64,000 bases of DNA. Origin: CAZHFA01 sp964534945. GTDB lineage: Bacteria > Bdellovibrionota_C > UBA2361 > CAKMMH01. The stretch covers positions 1 to 64,000 of the forward strand of contig CAZHSB010000003.1 of assembly GCA_964534945.1 (NCBI GenBank), read 5' to 3'. The position numbers were made by a program, and so were the translations under genes. How positions within the stretch are numbered: position 1 is the stretch's first letter; every line of letters begins with the position of its first letter. Below the pieces are notes generated by a model. That model was not told the origin of the DNA. It worked only from the letters and a program-made list of their open reading frames with translations, and did no database searches. This document shows positions 16,070 through 25,398 of the stretch, piece after piece.

Positions 16070-17605
16070 TTACTCATTAGAAAAGTTTTTTCCGAATGTA
16101 GAACATGAAATTTTTTTATCTTTTAACAGATTATAAACATATTCTTTAAAAGAAAAAAATTTGTTATATTTTTTTAAATCTTCATATGAGGGTATATTTC
16201 CCATTAATAAACCTTGCCTAATTTCACCATTTAAGGTCAACGTCTCCATTGCCAAAACCTTTCCACTTATCCCTGTATTTGAACAATCTTTACAGCCCAT
16301 TGAATCAAAAACATCTATTTTTAAAAAATCGCTTGCTTGTTGCTCTTTAATCATACACTTATCGCACATTTTTGGTAACAGTTCTTGATACGATAAAAAC
16401 TTTATAGCTTGTGCCATATTTATTGCATTTATATTTAATGATTTTAAACGAAGAAATATTTCTAAAATATTTCCTGCATGAATAGTTGACAATACTTTAT
16501 GTCCACTAAATACCGATTGAAAAAGATATGCAGCACTAATTTCATCTCTAATTTCCCCTATCATGATAACATCAGGATCTTGCCTAAGGATAGCAGGCAA
16601 TGCATCTTTATAGTCAAAACCCATCTTGGGATTCAAAGATGTTTGAGAAACTCCATCTAAAATCAACTCAACAGGATCTTCTAAAGTTACAACATTTAAA
16701 CCTTTATTTTTTAAATAATTAAGCATCGCATATAATGTTGTGCTTTTTCCAGAGCTTGTAGGGCCTGCGCAAAGCATTGCACCTCCCTTTGAGTCAAGGA
16801 AATTCTTCATTTGGAAAATTACATTTTCTGATATACCAAGCTCAGAAATATCTTTCATAATTTTATAAGAATGGAATCTTAATACCGCTTTTTCTCCAAA
16901 AATTGTAGGCATTGTACTTACACGAATTCCAAAATTTTTAAGCTCTGGAATAACAAAACTACCATCTTGAGGGTAATCTTTTTTATCAAGATTTAGAGAA
17001 GATAAAATTTTTATTCGCCTAATCAATGTTAAGTGTTGTTTTTTTAATATTTTTAAATTATTAAGTTCTAAAAAATTTCCATTTACTCTTAATTTTATAG
17101 ATGTTCCAATTTGAGTTGGAATAATATGAAGATCTGATGCTTGAACAGAAATTGCATATTTTATAATATCTTCTAAAAATTTGCTTTCTTCATTATTAGA
17201 CTCTTCAAAGAACTTTTTTATTTCAATGTGATCATTATTTAAATTTTTCGATAAAACATTAACACTTTTTTCTACGATTGATTCATCAGAATAATATGTT
17301 GAAAAGATAACGTGTTCAAAATCTGAGCTACTTACATATATATCTTTTATATTAAACCCCGTTAACAATCTTAAAGATTCAATTAAGTCTTTATTTAATT
17401 TTTTACATGTAGCAACTGTTAAGATATCTTGAGTTTCATTTTTTAAAATCGATAATGGTAAGACTCCAAATTTTTGTGCATCTTCAAAAGGCAATAATAA
17501 TCTTGCTTCTTTTGATGAATTTTTTCTCATTAACGATAAGAGCTCTTGCTCTTTAGAATGATCAACTGCTACATTGGTATTATTTTGATATGGTACTATT
17601 TTCAT
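16070..17605 (-). CDS. GspE/PilB-type secretion ATPase
   Basis: The 511-residue traffic ATPase would energise assembly of a type II secretion pseudopilus or type IV pilus. It has the N-terminal GspE_N-like domain (residues about 35-115), then DLHIIPTQIG, Walker A GPTSSGKST near 283, the Asp box TLEDPVEL, Walker B RQDPDVIMIGEIRD and the His box STIHAG. The C-terminal zinc tetracysteine CDKC...GCKDC is typical of GspE/PilB and absent from PilT. No other pilus or type II genes are nearby, so the system cannot be named. A hairpin abuts the start codon. Confidence 0.85.
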   Translation of the reverse strand: MKIVPYQNNTNVAVDHSKEQELLSLMRKNSSKEARLLLPFEDAQKFGVLPLSILKNETQDILTVATCKKLNKDLIESLRLLTGFNIKDIYVSSSDFEHVIFSTYYSDESIVEKSVNVLSKNLNNDHIEIKKFFEESNNEESKFLEDIIKYAISVQASDLHIIPTQIGTSIKLRVNGNFLELNNLKILKKQHLTLIRRIKILSSLNLDKKDYPQDGSFVIPELKNFGIRVSTMPTIFGEKAVLRFHSYKIMKDISELGISENVIFQMKNFLDSKGGAMLCAGPTSSGKSTTLYAMLNYLKNKGLNVVTLEDPVELILDGVSQTSLNPKMGFDYKDALPAILRQDPDVIMIGEIRDEISAAYLFQSVFSGHKVLSTIHAGNILEIFLRLKSLNINAINMAQAIKFLSYQELLPKMCDKCMIKEQQASDFLKIDVFDSMGCKDCSNTGISGKVLAMETLTLNGEIRQGLLMGNIPSYEDLKKYNKFFSFKEYVYNLLKDKKISCSTFGKNFSNE

Positions 17606-17640
17606 AACTACAAAGCCTTTTTTTCTTTCTCTTTGTAGTT
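17606..17640 (-). promoter_or_regulatory. 10-bp stem hairpin abutting the GspE-like start codon
   Basis: On the minus strand AACTACAAAG and CTTTGTAGTT are perfect complements around a 15-nt purine-rich loop, and the 3' arm ends directly at the ATG. The only plausible Shine-Dalgarno (AAAGG) lies in the loop, ten bases from the ATG. Folding would therefore bring the loop near the start codon or block it, which suggests translational control. This is inference from sequence alone. Confidence 0.5.
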
Positions 17641-17688
17641 AATCGAAAATAATATCTAAAAAGTTCTTATAAAAAGATATCAAGACTT

Positions 17689-18432
17689 CTAGAATTCGGA
17701 AATTGCTGGATCTGTTCCATTTACATATTCTCTATAATCTGAAATCCCATCTCCGTCCGTATCTTGACTATTTGGATTGGTTCCTAAAATTATTTCTAAA
17801 TCATCACATAACCCATCATTGTCAGAATCAACAGAGGAAGGAAAAGTCCCTATCGAGCTAGTATCTATTCTATCTGAAAGCCTTGTGTGGGAAACATAAG
17901 GAAAAGAAGTTTCCGAATCTTTATCAGTTTCTAGTTCAAGTTCAATTATATCACTATACCCATCATTATCAGAGTCAACAAAACCAATACTGTCATCACC
18001 ATCATCGTCATCATATTCATCGTAGTTAAGGCTATTACCATCATCTGAGTCTGACAAATTAGATTCTGAATTTTCATCTAAAAAAGCTTCTCCAAGCCAA
18101 TTCCCCGTTGTATTTTCTTCAGAAATTGATTCTAATTCGCTTAGAAGCTCATTCATATTAACATTTGCCTTTATGCCTATAAAATCGCTATCAGTATCAT
18201 CATCTTCACTGTCTTCGTCATCTCCAATATCTCCATCATCCGTTGGTGTTGGAGTAGCAGTTGATGTAGACTCATTAGGATTAGGAGTCGATGTCGGAGT
18301 TTTCGTTTCGGTTGGTGTGTTAGTCGCAGTAGCTTGCGGTTTAAATAATACATAATCTTCTTGACAACTTTCCGTCGCGCTTAAAGATATATAACAAAAA
18401 AGAAGCAACATAATACAAAAAATTCTTTTCAT
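17689..18432 (-). CDS. Secreted acidic protein with thrombospondin-type-3-like calcium repeats
   Basis: The 247-residue product has a signal peptide (MKRIFCIMLLLFCYISLSA), a Thr/Pro-rich linker (TPT repeats, residues about 30-60) and long Asp/Glu/Ser-rich stretches. It also has Asp-rich calcium-binding repeats of the type DSDNDGYSD, DSDNDGLCDD and DTDGDGISDYREYVNGTDP in the last 110 residues. The first repeat Cys pair is incomplete. The start at 18432 is backed by AAGGAT seven bases upstream; the frame is open further but overlaps the divergent gene. Such proteins are surface-exposed or exported. The neighbouring GspE-like ATPase makes type II export conceivable. Confidence 0.8.
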   Translation of the reverse strand: MKRIFCIMLLLFCYISLSATESCQEDYVLFKPQATATNTPTETKTPTSTPNPNESTSTATPTPTDDGDIGDDEDSEDDDTDSDFIGIKANVNMNELLSELESISEENTTGNWLGEAFLDENSESNLSDSDDGNSLNYDEYDDDDGDDSIGFVDSDNDGYSDIIELELETDKDSETSFPYVSHTRLSDRIDTSSIGTFPSSVDSDNDGLCDDLEIILGTNPNSQDTDGDGISDYREYVNGTDPAISEF

Positions 18433-18574
18433 AATTTTATCCTTGATACAAAAATTCTTATCCTCACGTATATTTGATACGTTTTTACAGTAAATGGATT
18501 TAAAAAAATGGATTTTTTTTATATTTTTGGTATAAATTATAGAAACTAATTGTGTTTTTATTAATCTAACAGCT

Positions 18575-18817
18575 ATGGAGTTTAGAAAACCATCATCAGA
18601 AAAAAAGAGGGAGTGGGATATACGAGCGAGGCAAAAAGATGCCATCGTCCCAGAATTCTTCGAAGTTTTTCCAAATAAGGTACATATAACTTGTGGAAAT
18701 TGTGGATGTAATTTTAAACGCCCCTTAATTATGAACTTAGACGAACCAACTTTTATATGCCCGAATGAAGAATGTAGAGCAAAAAATTGGATCCCTCTAA
18801 AATATGATATAAAATGA
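18575..18817 (+). CDS. Small zinc-ribbon protein of unknown function
   Basis: The 80-residue product has a highly basic N-terminal third followed by a treble-clef or ribbon pattern CGNC...CPNEEC (C-x2-C-x18-C-x4-C, residues about 40-68). I do not recognise the family. It is only six bases upstream of the YaeQ-like gene and in the same direction, so the two are likely co-expressed. The start lacks a strong Shine-Dalgarno. It is transcribed away from the calcium-repeat protein gene. Confidence 0.65.
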   Translation: MEFRKPSSEKKREWDIRARQKDAIVPEFFEVFPNKVHITCGNCGCNFKRPLIMNLDEPTFICPNEECRAKNWIPLKYDIK

Positions 18818-18823
18818 TAAAAA

Positions 18824-19405
18824 ATGAGTTTTATAGACGGTTTTTACACATTCAATATCGACTTATCAAATGTTGAAAATAACATTTACGATAAACTATT
18901 CTTAAAACTTCCAAAACACCCAAATGAATCTTACGAATATCTATTTAGCAAAGTTATTGCATACTGCCATTGCTATGAAAAAGAATTAGAATTTTCTCAA
19001 GGATTTTATTCTCCTGATGATCCTACTATTTGGAGAAAAAATATCTTAAGTGAAATAGAAACATGGACACAAGTAGGTCCCTGCTCTTATAAAAAATTAC
19101 ATAAAGCAATAAAACAAAACCCAAATGCAAAATTTAAAATATATTTTATCAATGAAAGCGAACCAAGAGATTTTTGCTATGAATTTAGGGCAATAAAAAC
19201 AAAGGATTTCCAAAAAGTAAAATTTTTCTCAATTGATGAAAAATTTATACAAAAATTAATTGATAACATTTCTTCAAGAATGACTTGGAGCATAAATTTT
19301 ATAGATGATACTCTTTACTTTAACTGGGATAATTTAGAGATTGAAGATAGCATAAAAGAAATTGATATATGGGAAATTTATCAAAAATTAATTAGTAATA
19401 TTTAA
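18824..19405 (+). CDS. YaeQ-family protein
   Basis: The 193-residue product matches the YaeQ family. The diagnostic runs are LPKHPNESYEYLFSKVIAYC (YaeQ: HPSET...R...AFAL), KELEFSQGFYSPDDPTIWRK and IETWTQVGPCSYKKLHKA, i.e. the E..E.W..VG.P...kl.kA block. YaeQ has a restriction-nuclease-like (PD-D/ExK) fold, and a suspected role in transcription or DNA metabolism is unproven. The length is about 10 residues above the usual 180. It follows the zinc-ribbon gene by six bases. Confidence 0.82.
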   Translation: MSFIDGFYTFNIDLSNVENNIYDKLFLKLPKHPNESYEYLFSKVIAYCHCYEKELEFSQGFYSPDDPTIWRKNILSEIETWTQVGPCSYKKLHKAIKQNPNAKFKIYFINESEPRDFCYEFRAIKTKDFQKVKFFSIDEKFIQKLIDNISSRMTWSINFIDDTLYFNWDNLEIEDSIKEIDIWEIYQKLISNI

Positions 19406-19428
19406 TTTTTCACATCTAAAAAATAAAA

Positions 19429-20127
19429 TTAACTTAAGAAATATCTTATTTTAGTAATTTCTATCAACATTTTTATTGGATCTAATATGGGATGAACTTT
19501 AGATCCCGTTTTATTAGTCCACGCGATTGGAACTTCTGATATTTTATAACCATTTTTATTTGCTTTATATAAAATTTCTGCATCAAACGCAAATCCATCA
19601 ATATGCTGATTTGAGAAAACACACTGCGCTGATTCTTTATTAAACAACTTAAAACCGCACTGCAAATCCGTTAGATTAAGTCCTAACATTTTATTAACTA
19701 AAAAATTAAAAACTCTTCCTCTAAATTTCAAAAATAACTTTGTTTTTACATCAGATAATTTCATTGCTCTTGACGCTATAACTACATCACTACCTTTTTT
19801 GACTTCTTCTAATAATTTACTTATTTCGCGAAAAGGAGTCGCACCGTCTGCATCGGCAAAAATTCTAAGATCGCCACAAGAACTTAACATCCCCTGTCTT
19901 ACAACTGCTCCTTTTCCAGAGTTTTCTTGATTATTTATAAGTTTTATAAAATTCCATTTTTTTTCAAAATCTTTAACAACACCAACAGTATTATCTTTAC
20001 TCCCATCATTAACAACTATAACTTCATATGTCCCATCATAATTATCTAGAAAAGATTTTAAATCTAAAAGCATTCCGGGGAGCCTCTCTTCTTCATTATA
20101 TGCAGGAATTACAATTGATAAATCCAT
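19429..20127 (-). CDS. Glycosyltransferase family 2, dolichyl/polyprenyl-phosphate sugar synthase type
   Basis: The 232-residue enzyme has the GT-A start MDLSIVIPAYNEEERL, the donor-binding VVNDGSKDNT, the metal motif IFADADGATPF (DXD, near 92) and DLQCGFKLFN (near 160). This set is typical of the eukaryotic ALG5/DPM1-like and bacterial polyprenyl-phosphate glycosyltransferases. It would make a lipid-linked sugar for membrane GT-C enzymes, several of which occur in this window (31-35, 51.6 and 55.5 kb). No C-terminal membrane segment is present. Confidence 0.85.
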   Translation of the reverse strand: MDLSIVIPAYNEEERLPGMLLDLKSFLDNYDGTYEVIVVNDGSKDNTVGVVKDFEKKWNFIKLINNQENSGKGAVVRQGMLSSCGDLRIFADADGATPFREISKLLEEVKKGSDVVIASRAMKLSDVKTKLFLKFRGRVFNFLVNKMLGLNLTDLQCGFKLFNKESAQCVFSNQHIDGFAFDAEILYKANKNGYKISEVPIAWTNKTGSKVHPILDPIKMLIEITKIRYFLS

Positions 20128-20224
20128 ATTTTACCTTTACAAATAACTAACTTTATATTATCTTAAACATGCTTATGCGTGATTAGTATATATATTTTTT
20201 TTAATCTTAGAAACGGAGTTTTTT

Positions 20225-20979
20225 ATGAATTTTAACCAAACAATTGAACCAGAAAAATTTGCTAATTTAAAAGATGAAAAAATAAAACCAAAAGCCATTT
20301 TAAAGGAAGCTTGGGAATTAACTCAAAAACCTGGGGTAAAATTGGAATGTTGGAAGGCAAATATAATTATGTTTTTATTGTCTGTGGTTACTATGACGAT
20401 GGTATTTATACTTACTCCCCTTACTTTTTCTGATTATAGTTTTTCAAACGCATTAGGCTTACGAAGCCTTACAACTTATTTAATTTCTGCAGAAATTGGA
20501 ACAATATTATCTGGGGGAATATATTTTTTTATAATTCGTTATATAAAACATAATGATCTAAATTATAAAAACTTTTTTGGCGTATTCAAAAAAAAGTACA
20601 TAATTCCATTATCATTTTATTCTATAATATTGTGTTGCCTACAATTTATAGCAACATCTTCAGTAACATTTTCTCATATATAATCATTTCTTTAATATCA
20701 TTTTTCTTTATATTTGTAATACCATTAATTGTTGATGATAGATCTTCAAATATAATTGATATTTTAAAAATGGCATGCAAAGCATTATTGGCAAACTTTC
20801 AATCTTACATAACCATATATTTAATAACACTTTTATTAACGATAATTAGCATCATAACTTTATGTATAGGATTTTTTTGGGCTCTTCCTCTTCAAAATAT
20901 TATTTGGATAGTTGCTTACATAAAAACAGACTTTAAAGAATTGGACAATCCAGTAAATACATTTATAGTGAATCCATAG
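20225..20979 (+). pseudogene. Frameshifted polytopic membrane protein
   Basis: Two overlapping open frames cover one apparent membrane protein. The first (20225-20683, 152 residues) has a GGAG-preceded ATG, a soluble N-terminus of about 45 residues and three hydrophobic helices, then ends abruptly. The second (frame +1, open from 20632 or earlier to 20979) continues with hydrophobic helices and VIPLIVDDRSSNIIDILKMA, a segment typical of the second half of small multi-helix proteins with an internal PLI-D-R motif. A single indel near 20625-20690 would join them into about 250 residues. It may be a real mutation or an assembly error in an A/T-rich stretch. Confidence 0.6.
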
Positions 20980-21057
20980 ACTACTAACCAATTTGTTTTT
21001 ATACTCTTTTCATCATCTTGGCTTTTTTATCATTACAAGCTAATATTAAAGCTTAAG

Positions 21058-22074
21058 ATGAATGATTTTTTAAAACTTGATGAAAATTTAAAAACAATAA
21101 TAAAAAAATTAAACGGGATTTGTTTACTTTTAATTCAAAATAGTATTTATCAAAAAGAAGCTCTTATATCAGATATAACTTCCATTTTTGATGAAAAAGA
21201 ACTCGTAAAAATAAATTCAAAAGATTTTTCTTTAAAGACTTTTGAGAATTTTCAGATTAATTTATTTGAAGTTTCAATCTTATCTCCAGTTAAAATTTTT
21301 ATCATAGAAGATATCAACTTATTAAAAACTGACGTCGAAAAAAAATTATGCGAATTTTTAAAAGATATCCCAGAATCAACAATTGTTGTTTTGACAGCCT
21401 CTTCTTTGCCAAAGACAAATATTTTTTATAAATACCATTTAAAAAACAAAACATTAATTGACAATTTAACTTTTGAAGAAAAAGAAATCTTAGAATGGAT
21501 AAATAAAGAACTTACAAATATAAAACTTACAAAATATGCCAAAGATCTTCCAAGCTTAATTTTAGAAGCTGGAAATAAAAATATTGATAAAATAAGAGAG
21601 ATTCTAGATTACTTAGAAATTTATATAAAAGATAATTCTATTTCTAATAAAGAATTTTTGCTTTTATTTCCCATTGAAAATCAAATCAGTGATTTTAAAA
21701 TTTTGGACCCAATATATTCTGCAGATTTTTTAGAATATGAGAGGACACTAAAGAAAATTTTGAAAAACAAAAATCAATTTCTGCTTATTTCTATTTTTCT
21801 TTCTAGCTTTTCACAACTTCTAGAAATAAAATCTTATCAACTTCAAAAATTTTCTTCACAAGCAATAGCAGAAAAAACAAAAATGCAAGATTGGCTTATA
21901 AGGAAAAACTTAATGATTGCCTCAAAATATTCTTTTTCTCAGCTAAAAAATAATTTATCTCAAATTTTAATTGCAGAAGTAAAATTAAAAGATATAAACT
22001 TAAATGTTATTTCTATTTTTGAAGATTTATTTTACGCGCTAACCCCCGAACAACTTCTTATAAGGAAAAAATAA
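21058..22074 (+). CDS. holA: DNA polymerase III delta subunit HolA
   Basis: The 338-residue product resembles the clamp-loader delta subunit, which opens the beta sliding clamp. It has a RecA-like N-terminal region with KIFIIEDINLLK, FLKDIPESTIVVLTAS and a DIREILDYLE-like segment (KIREILDYLEIY near 185). The helical collar domain follows, with FLSSFSQLLEIKSYQ and the terminal LNVISIFEDLFYAL. Sequence is strongly diverged and AT-biased. Identity is supported by the operon: tmk starts one base after its stop and holB follows. Confidence 0.85.
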   Translation: MNDFLKLDENLKTIIKKLNGICLLLIQNSIYQKEALISDITSIFDEKELVKINSKDFSLKTFENFQINLFEVSILSPVKIFIIEDINLLKTDVEKKLCEFLKDIPESTIVVLTASSLPKTNIFYKYHLKNKTLIDNLTFEEKEILEWINKELTNIKLTKYAKDLPSLILEAGNKNIDKIREILDYLEIYIKDNSISNKEFLLLFPIENQISDFKILDPIYSADFLEYERTLKKILKNKNQFLLISIFLSSFSQLLEIKSYQLQKFSSQAIAEKTKMQDWLIRKNLMIASKYSFSQLKNNLSQILIAEVKLKDINLNVISIFEDLFYALTPEQLLIRKK

Positions 22075-22075
22075 A

Positions 22076-22735
22076 ATGTTTTTTAATGAAAACAATCTAC
22101 CAAAAGAAAAAAAACGCTTCATCGTAATTGATGGGATAAATGGTTCTGGGAAAACCACTCTCATAAAAAATTTAGAAAAATATTTCATAAATAAAAATAA
22201 AGACGTAGTGCTTGGAAAGGAGCCTGGGGGAACGCTAGCAGGCGATGCATTAAGAAAAATTGTACTAGAGTCTTCTCAAAAATTAACACCAGAAACACAA
22301 TTTTTTATTATGTCTGCAAGCCGTTCAGAATATGTAGATAAGGTAGTAAATCCTGCTATTTCAGAAAGTAAATTTTTTATTTCTGATAGATATTATTATT
22401 CTTCTTTAGCATTTCAATCTTACGGCGGAGGATTAGATTTTAATTTTGTTAAAAATATATCAGATGTTGCCACAAAAAAATGCTATCCTGATATAGTTTT
22501 TATATTAGATCTTAACTTGGAAACAGCATTTGAAAGACTTAATATAAGAAATAAAGATCAACTTGAAAAAGACAATTTTGAAAATGAAGAGTTTTTGTTT
22601 CACAAAAGAGTAAAGGACGGCTTTTTAGATTTGGCAAAAAAGCTTGATGAAAGATTTTATATTGTTGATGCCTCAAAAAATGAAGAGGAAATTACAAAAG
22701 ATGTAATATCAGTATTAGAAAAAATATATTTTTAA
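22076..22735 (+). CDS. tmk: Thymidylate kinase
   Basis: The 219-residue enzyme phosphorylates dTMP to dTDP. It has the P-loop DGINGSGKTTLI near residue 19, LGKEPGGTLAGDALR (the dTMP-binding region) and the DRYYYSSLAFQ motif near residue 105, with a lid segment LNIRNKDQLEKD. It lies one base after holA and six before holB, the common delta-tmk-delta' arrangement. Thymidylate itself may come from the tandem ThyX encoded at 53.2 kb. Confidence 0.96.
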   Translation: MFFNENNLPKEKKRFIVIDGINGSGKTTLIKNLEKYFINKNKDVVLGKEPGGTLAGDALRKIVLESSQKLTPETQFFIMSASRSEYVDKVVNPAISESKFFISDRYYYSSLAFQSYGGGLDFNFVKNISDVATKKCYPDIVFILDLNLETAFERLNIRNKDQLEKDNFENEEFLFHKRVKDGFLDLAKKLDERFYIVDASKNEEEITKDVISVLEKIYF

Positions 22736-22741
22736 ATTTAT

Positions 22742-23707
22742 ATGAATATTATTGGACATAACAAACAAAGAAATTTATTAAAATCATCTTTTATCGATGA
22801 GACGATTCCTCATGCGCTACTTTTTAATGGGGATCCTTCTATAGGGAAAAAATTAGTAGCATTAGAACTTGCAAAAAGTTTCTATTGCGAAAAAAATTCA
22901 GAAAATAATTCTAATAAAATTTATGGTGGTTGTAATGACTGCTTAAGTTGCAAATTATTTAATGAAGGAACAATTCCTGATTTTTATTTTGTTGATTGTG
23001 AGGATAAAGAAAATACAAAAGCAGAAAATATAAGAAAGCTTTTATATGATTTAAGTTTAAAAAATTTTTCATCAAAAAATAAATTTATTATTTTTGACAA
23101 TGCACATTTGTTAAAGGAACAAAGCGCTAATATTTTATTAAAAACCTTAGAGGAGCCAAAAGAAAATACATTTTTTATCCTAATTACTTCTAATTATTCT
23201 AAACTTCCGATAACAATTGTTTCTAGATGCCATTTATGGTTTTTTAATAACTTATCTTCTGATGAATTACGAGAAATTATTAAAGAAAAAGATATCAAAT
23301 TTCAAGATAACGGTGATAATATAGAATTATTAGAGGGAACATTAGAAAATATTAATATACTTTCCACTAATTTATCTGAGAAAAAAGCCTTTGAAGAATG
23401 CATAGATTCAATTTTAAGTGGTGATATTTCTTCCTTAACTTCTCTTTCAAAAAAAATATCAAAAGACAAAGATAATATAAAATATTATCTTACATTATTA
23501 AGACATATTGTTAGAGAAAAAATGATTACCGAAAAAGATTATAATTTAAAATCAGTATACGCCTTAACTTTAGAAAATATTATTTTTTCTGAATATATGA
23601 TCCTTGATAGATATTTAAGCGCTCAAGATGTCCTCAATAACGTTCTTATAAATTTATTGCCTAATAGTAATCATAAAAAATTATTAGACCTAACAAATGT
23701 CTATTAA
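22742..23707 (+). CDS. holB: DNA polymerase III delta-prime subunit HolB
   Basis: The 321-residue clamp-loader subunit has IIGHNKQRNLLKSSF at the N-terminus and a modified P-loop GDPSIGKK in which the usual Thr/Ser is Lys. A zinc module GGCNDCLSCKLF follows, then FIIFDNAHLL (Walker B-like), NILLKTLEEP and the SRC motif (IVSRCHLW). Delta-prime commonly does not hydrolyse ATP, consistent with the altered P-loop. It is the last gene of the holA-tmk-holB set. Confidence 0.92.
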   Translation: MNIIGHNKQRNLLKSSFIDETIPHALLFNGDPSIGKKLVALELAKSFYCEKNSENNSNKIYGGCNDCLSCKLFNEGTIPDFYFVDCEDKENTKAENIRKLLYDLSLKNFSSKNKFIIFDNAHLLKEQSANILLKTLEEPKENTFFILITSNYSKLPITIVSRCHLWFFNNLSSDELREIIKEKDIKFQDNGDNIELLEGTLENINILSTNLSEKKAFEECIDSILSGDISSLTSLSKKISKDKDNIKYYLTLLRHIVREKMITEKDYNLKSVYALTLENIIFSEYMILDRYLSAQDVLNNVLINLLPNSNHKKLLDLTNVY

Positions 23708-23818
23708 TTTCAATATATTATCTTTTTATGATTTATTTTGAATTAAAAAAAGCAAAAAGTGTTTAAAAATATTAAAGATAATTCCGATACTTCCTATAGA
23801 TATTAAGGTTTGTTTATA

Positions 23819-25276
23819 TTGAGTATAAATTTGGAAAACGTAACAATAAAAGAATTATCATCAAAGGCAGAGATTATAAATATTTTTAATTGCCTATCAG
23901 GGGAAATTAGTATTTTTAATGGTCCTTCTTCCGCAATTTCATCACTTCAAAGATTACTTACAGGAACTTATGAAAAAAATAACTTAAAAATATCAATTAA
24001 TAATTCTATAAAATTTAATCCATTAGAACATGTACTCGTTGGATATAATAATATCATAAAAGACTCTACTGCTTCTATTGAAGATCTATTTTTATCCTAT
24101 AACATTCCAATGGAAGATATTGATACCATATTAAACACATATGGACTTCATAATATTAGGCAACTAAAAATTTATGAGCTTGACGGAGACAAGAAAAAAA
24201 GACTGGAATTTGCAATTGCCTTCCAATCAAGCAACAAAGCATTAATCATACGAGATCCTTTTGAAGATATCTCTCCTCAATGGAAAGAACCTTATGCAAA
24301 ATTCATTTATACATATGCAACAAAGAAAAATCTTCCTGTAATTATCAGTGAATTAGATTATAATCCTGCAACTTGGAACAACCTGCCATCTATAAAGAAG
24401 ATGCAACTTGGTATATCAACAAATAAAACAATTGGGTTCGGAAGTGATAATGGTCAGTTAAAAGAATTTTTATCTCAAATACGAACAGAACTAGACAACG
24501 AACAAACACAAAACGGCCTAACCACAATTAATAATGATGTTAAAGAACCTATAAATAATACATCACACGATAAAATAAAATTAGCTCAAAGTCCTAAAAT
24601 TAGTGGAACAAAAGTAAAGGAAATTGAAAGCGGAAAGCCACAAGTTCTGGTTAATAATGTTACTATTCAAAACCTTTCCAATGAAAATAAAAAATTAACA
24701 AAAAAAGAATTACAAAGAATACATCAAAAATTATTCCTAGTTTGTTTTATTTTAGTAGCACTAACAAGTACCCTTTCGTTACTTTTAATAAATATGCAAG
24801 CAAAAAAAAATATAGATAAAATTAATTCTCAAAAAGAAAAATTAGATAAAATAATACCACTTCAATTAAATACTGATCTATTGGAAAAATCTTATATTCT
24901 CAATTCATATCCGTCAAAAATTAAAAATTTAATAGAAATTCAACTGACTCGTAAACAAATTCTAGACACAAAAGAAGTACTTCCTTTAGTAAAAAATAAT
25001 ATTGCAGAACAACCAAAGAAGGGAAATCAAAATTTATTTGCGCTACTTGAAAGCATTAGCGGAACAGGAAAAGATTTACCAGATCAAATTAGAAAAACTG
25101 ATGCTCCGACCTCTAACTTTAATACCAATACTCATTACAACAATATTAATCAAATGAACCAAGGCAATCAATTCCAGCAAAATCAACCAGCACAACAACA
25201 AATAAGTAACGCTGAGGCAAAAAGACAACTTATTTATCAAAGATTTCAAGAGGCTATGAAACGTAAGAAAAATTAA
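23819..25276 (+). CDS. Degenerate ABC-type ATPase domain fused to a membrane segment and Gln/Asn-rich tail
   Basis: The 485-residue product looks like an ABC ATPase that has lost its catalytic residues. GEISIFNGPSSAISSLQRLL (about 25-46) aligns with a Walker A region but lacks GK(S/T). YELDGDKKKRLEFAIAF (about 119-135) mirrors LSGGQ...RxxxARAL. ALIIRDPFEDIS (about 140) mirrors Walker B but has Asp-Pro where Asp-Glu is expected. ISELDY follows at the H-loop position without His. A linker, one strong membrane helix (about 306-328), a coiled-coil part and a Gln/Asn-rich end (about 437-466) follow. TTG at 23819 fits AAGG ten bases upstream better than TTG at 23810. It sits between holB and mreB, all co-directional. 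Function unknown. Confidence 0.7.
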   Translation: MSINLENVTIKELSSKAEIINIFNCLSGEISIFNGPSSAISSLQRLLTGTYEKNNLKISINNSIKFNPLEHVLVGYNNIIKDSTASIEDLFLSYNIPMEDIDTILNTYGLHNIRQLKIYELDGDKKKRLEFAIAFQSSNKALIIRDPFEDISPQWKEPYAKFIYTYATKKNLPVIISELDYNPATWNNLPSIKKMQLGISTNKTIGFGSDNGQLKEFLSQIRTELDNEQTQNGLTTINNDVKEPINNTSHDKIKLAQSPKISGTKVKEIESGKPQVLVNNVTIQNLSNENKKLTKKELQRIHQKLFLVCFILVALTSTLSLLLINMQAKKNIDKINSQKEKLDKIIPLQLNTDLLEKSYILNSYPSKIKNLIEIQLTRKQILDTKEVLPLVKNNIAEQPKKGNQNLFALLESISGTGKDLPDQIRKTDAPTSNFNTNTHYNNINQMNQGNQFQQNQPAQQQISNAEAKRQLIYQRFQEAMKRKKN

Positions 25277-25398
25277 CCTTTTCCTCATTTTTCTTTTGAT
25301 TTTTACTAAAAGTAGACCTTAAAAACCTGTTTTTATCTTTAAAATATGATACCATTTCTTAGTTTTTTGATTTTTCTAAGAGAAAAGGAGTATCTCTC

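Noticed and set aside
16070..17605. Calling the ATPase DotB or PilT of the secretion system
   Set aside because: It has the GspE_N domain and a C-terminal tetracysteine, which are GspE/PilB features; it is also 17 kb from the secretion locus.
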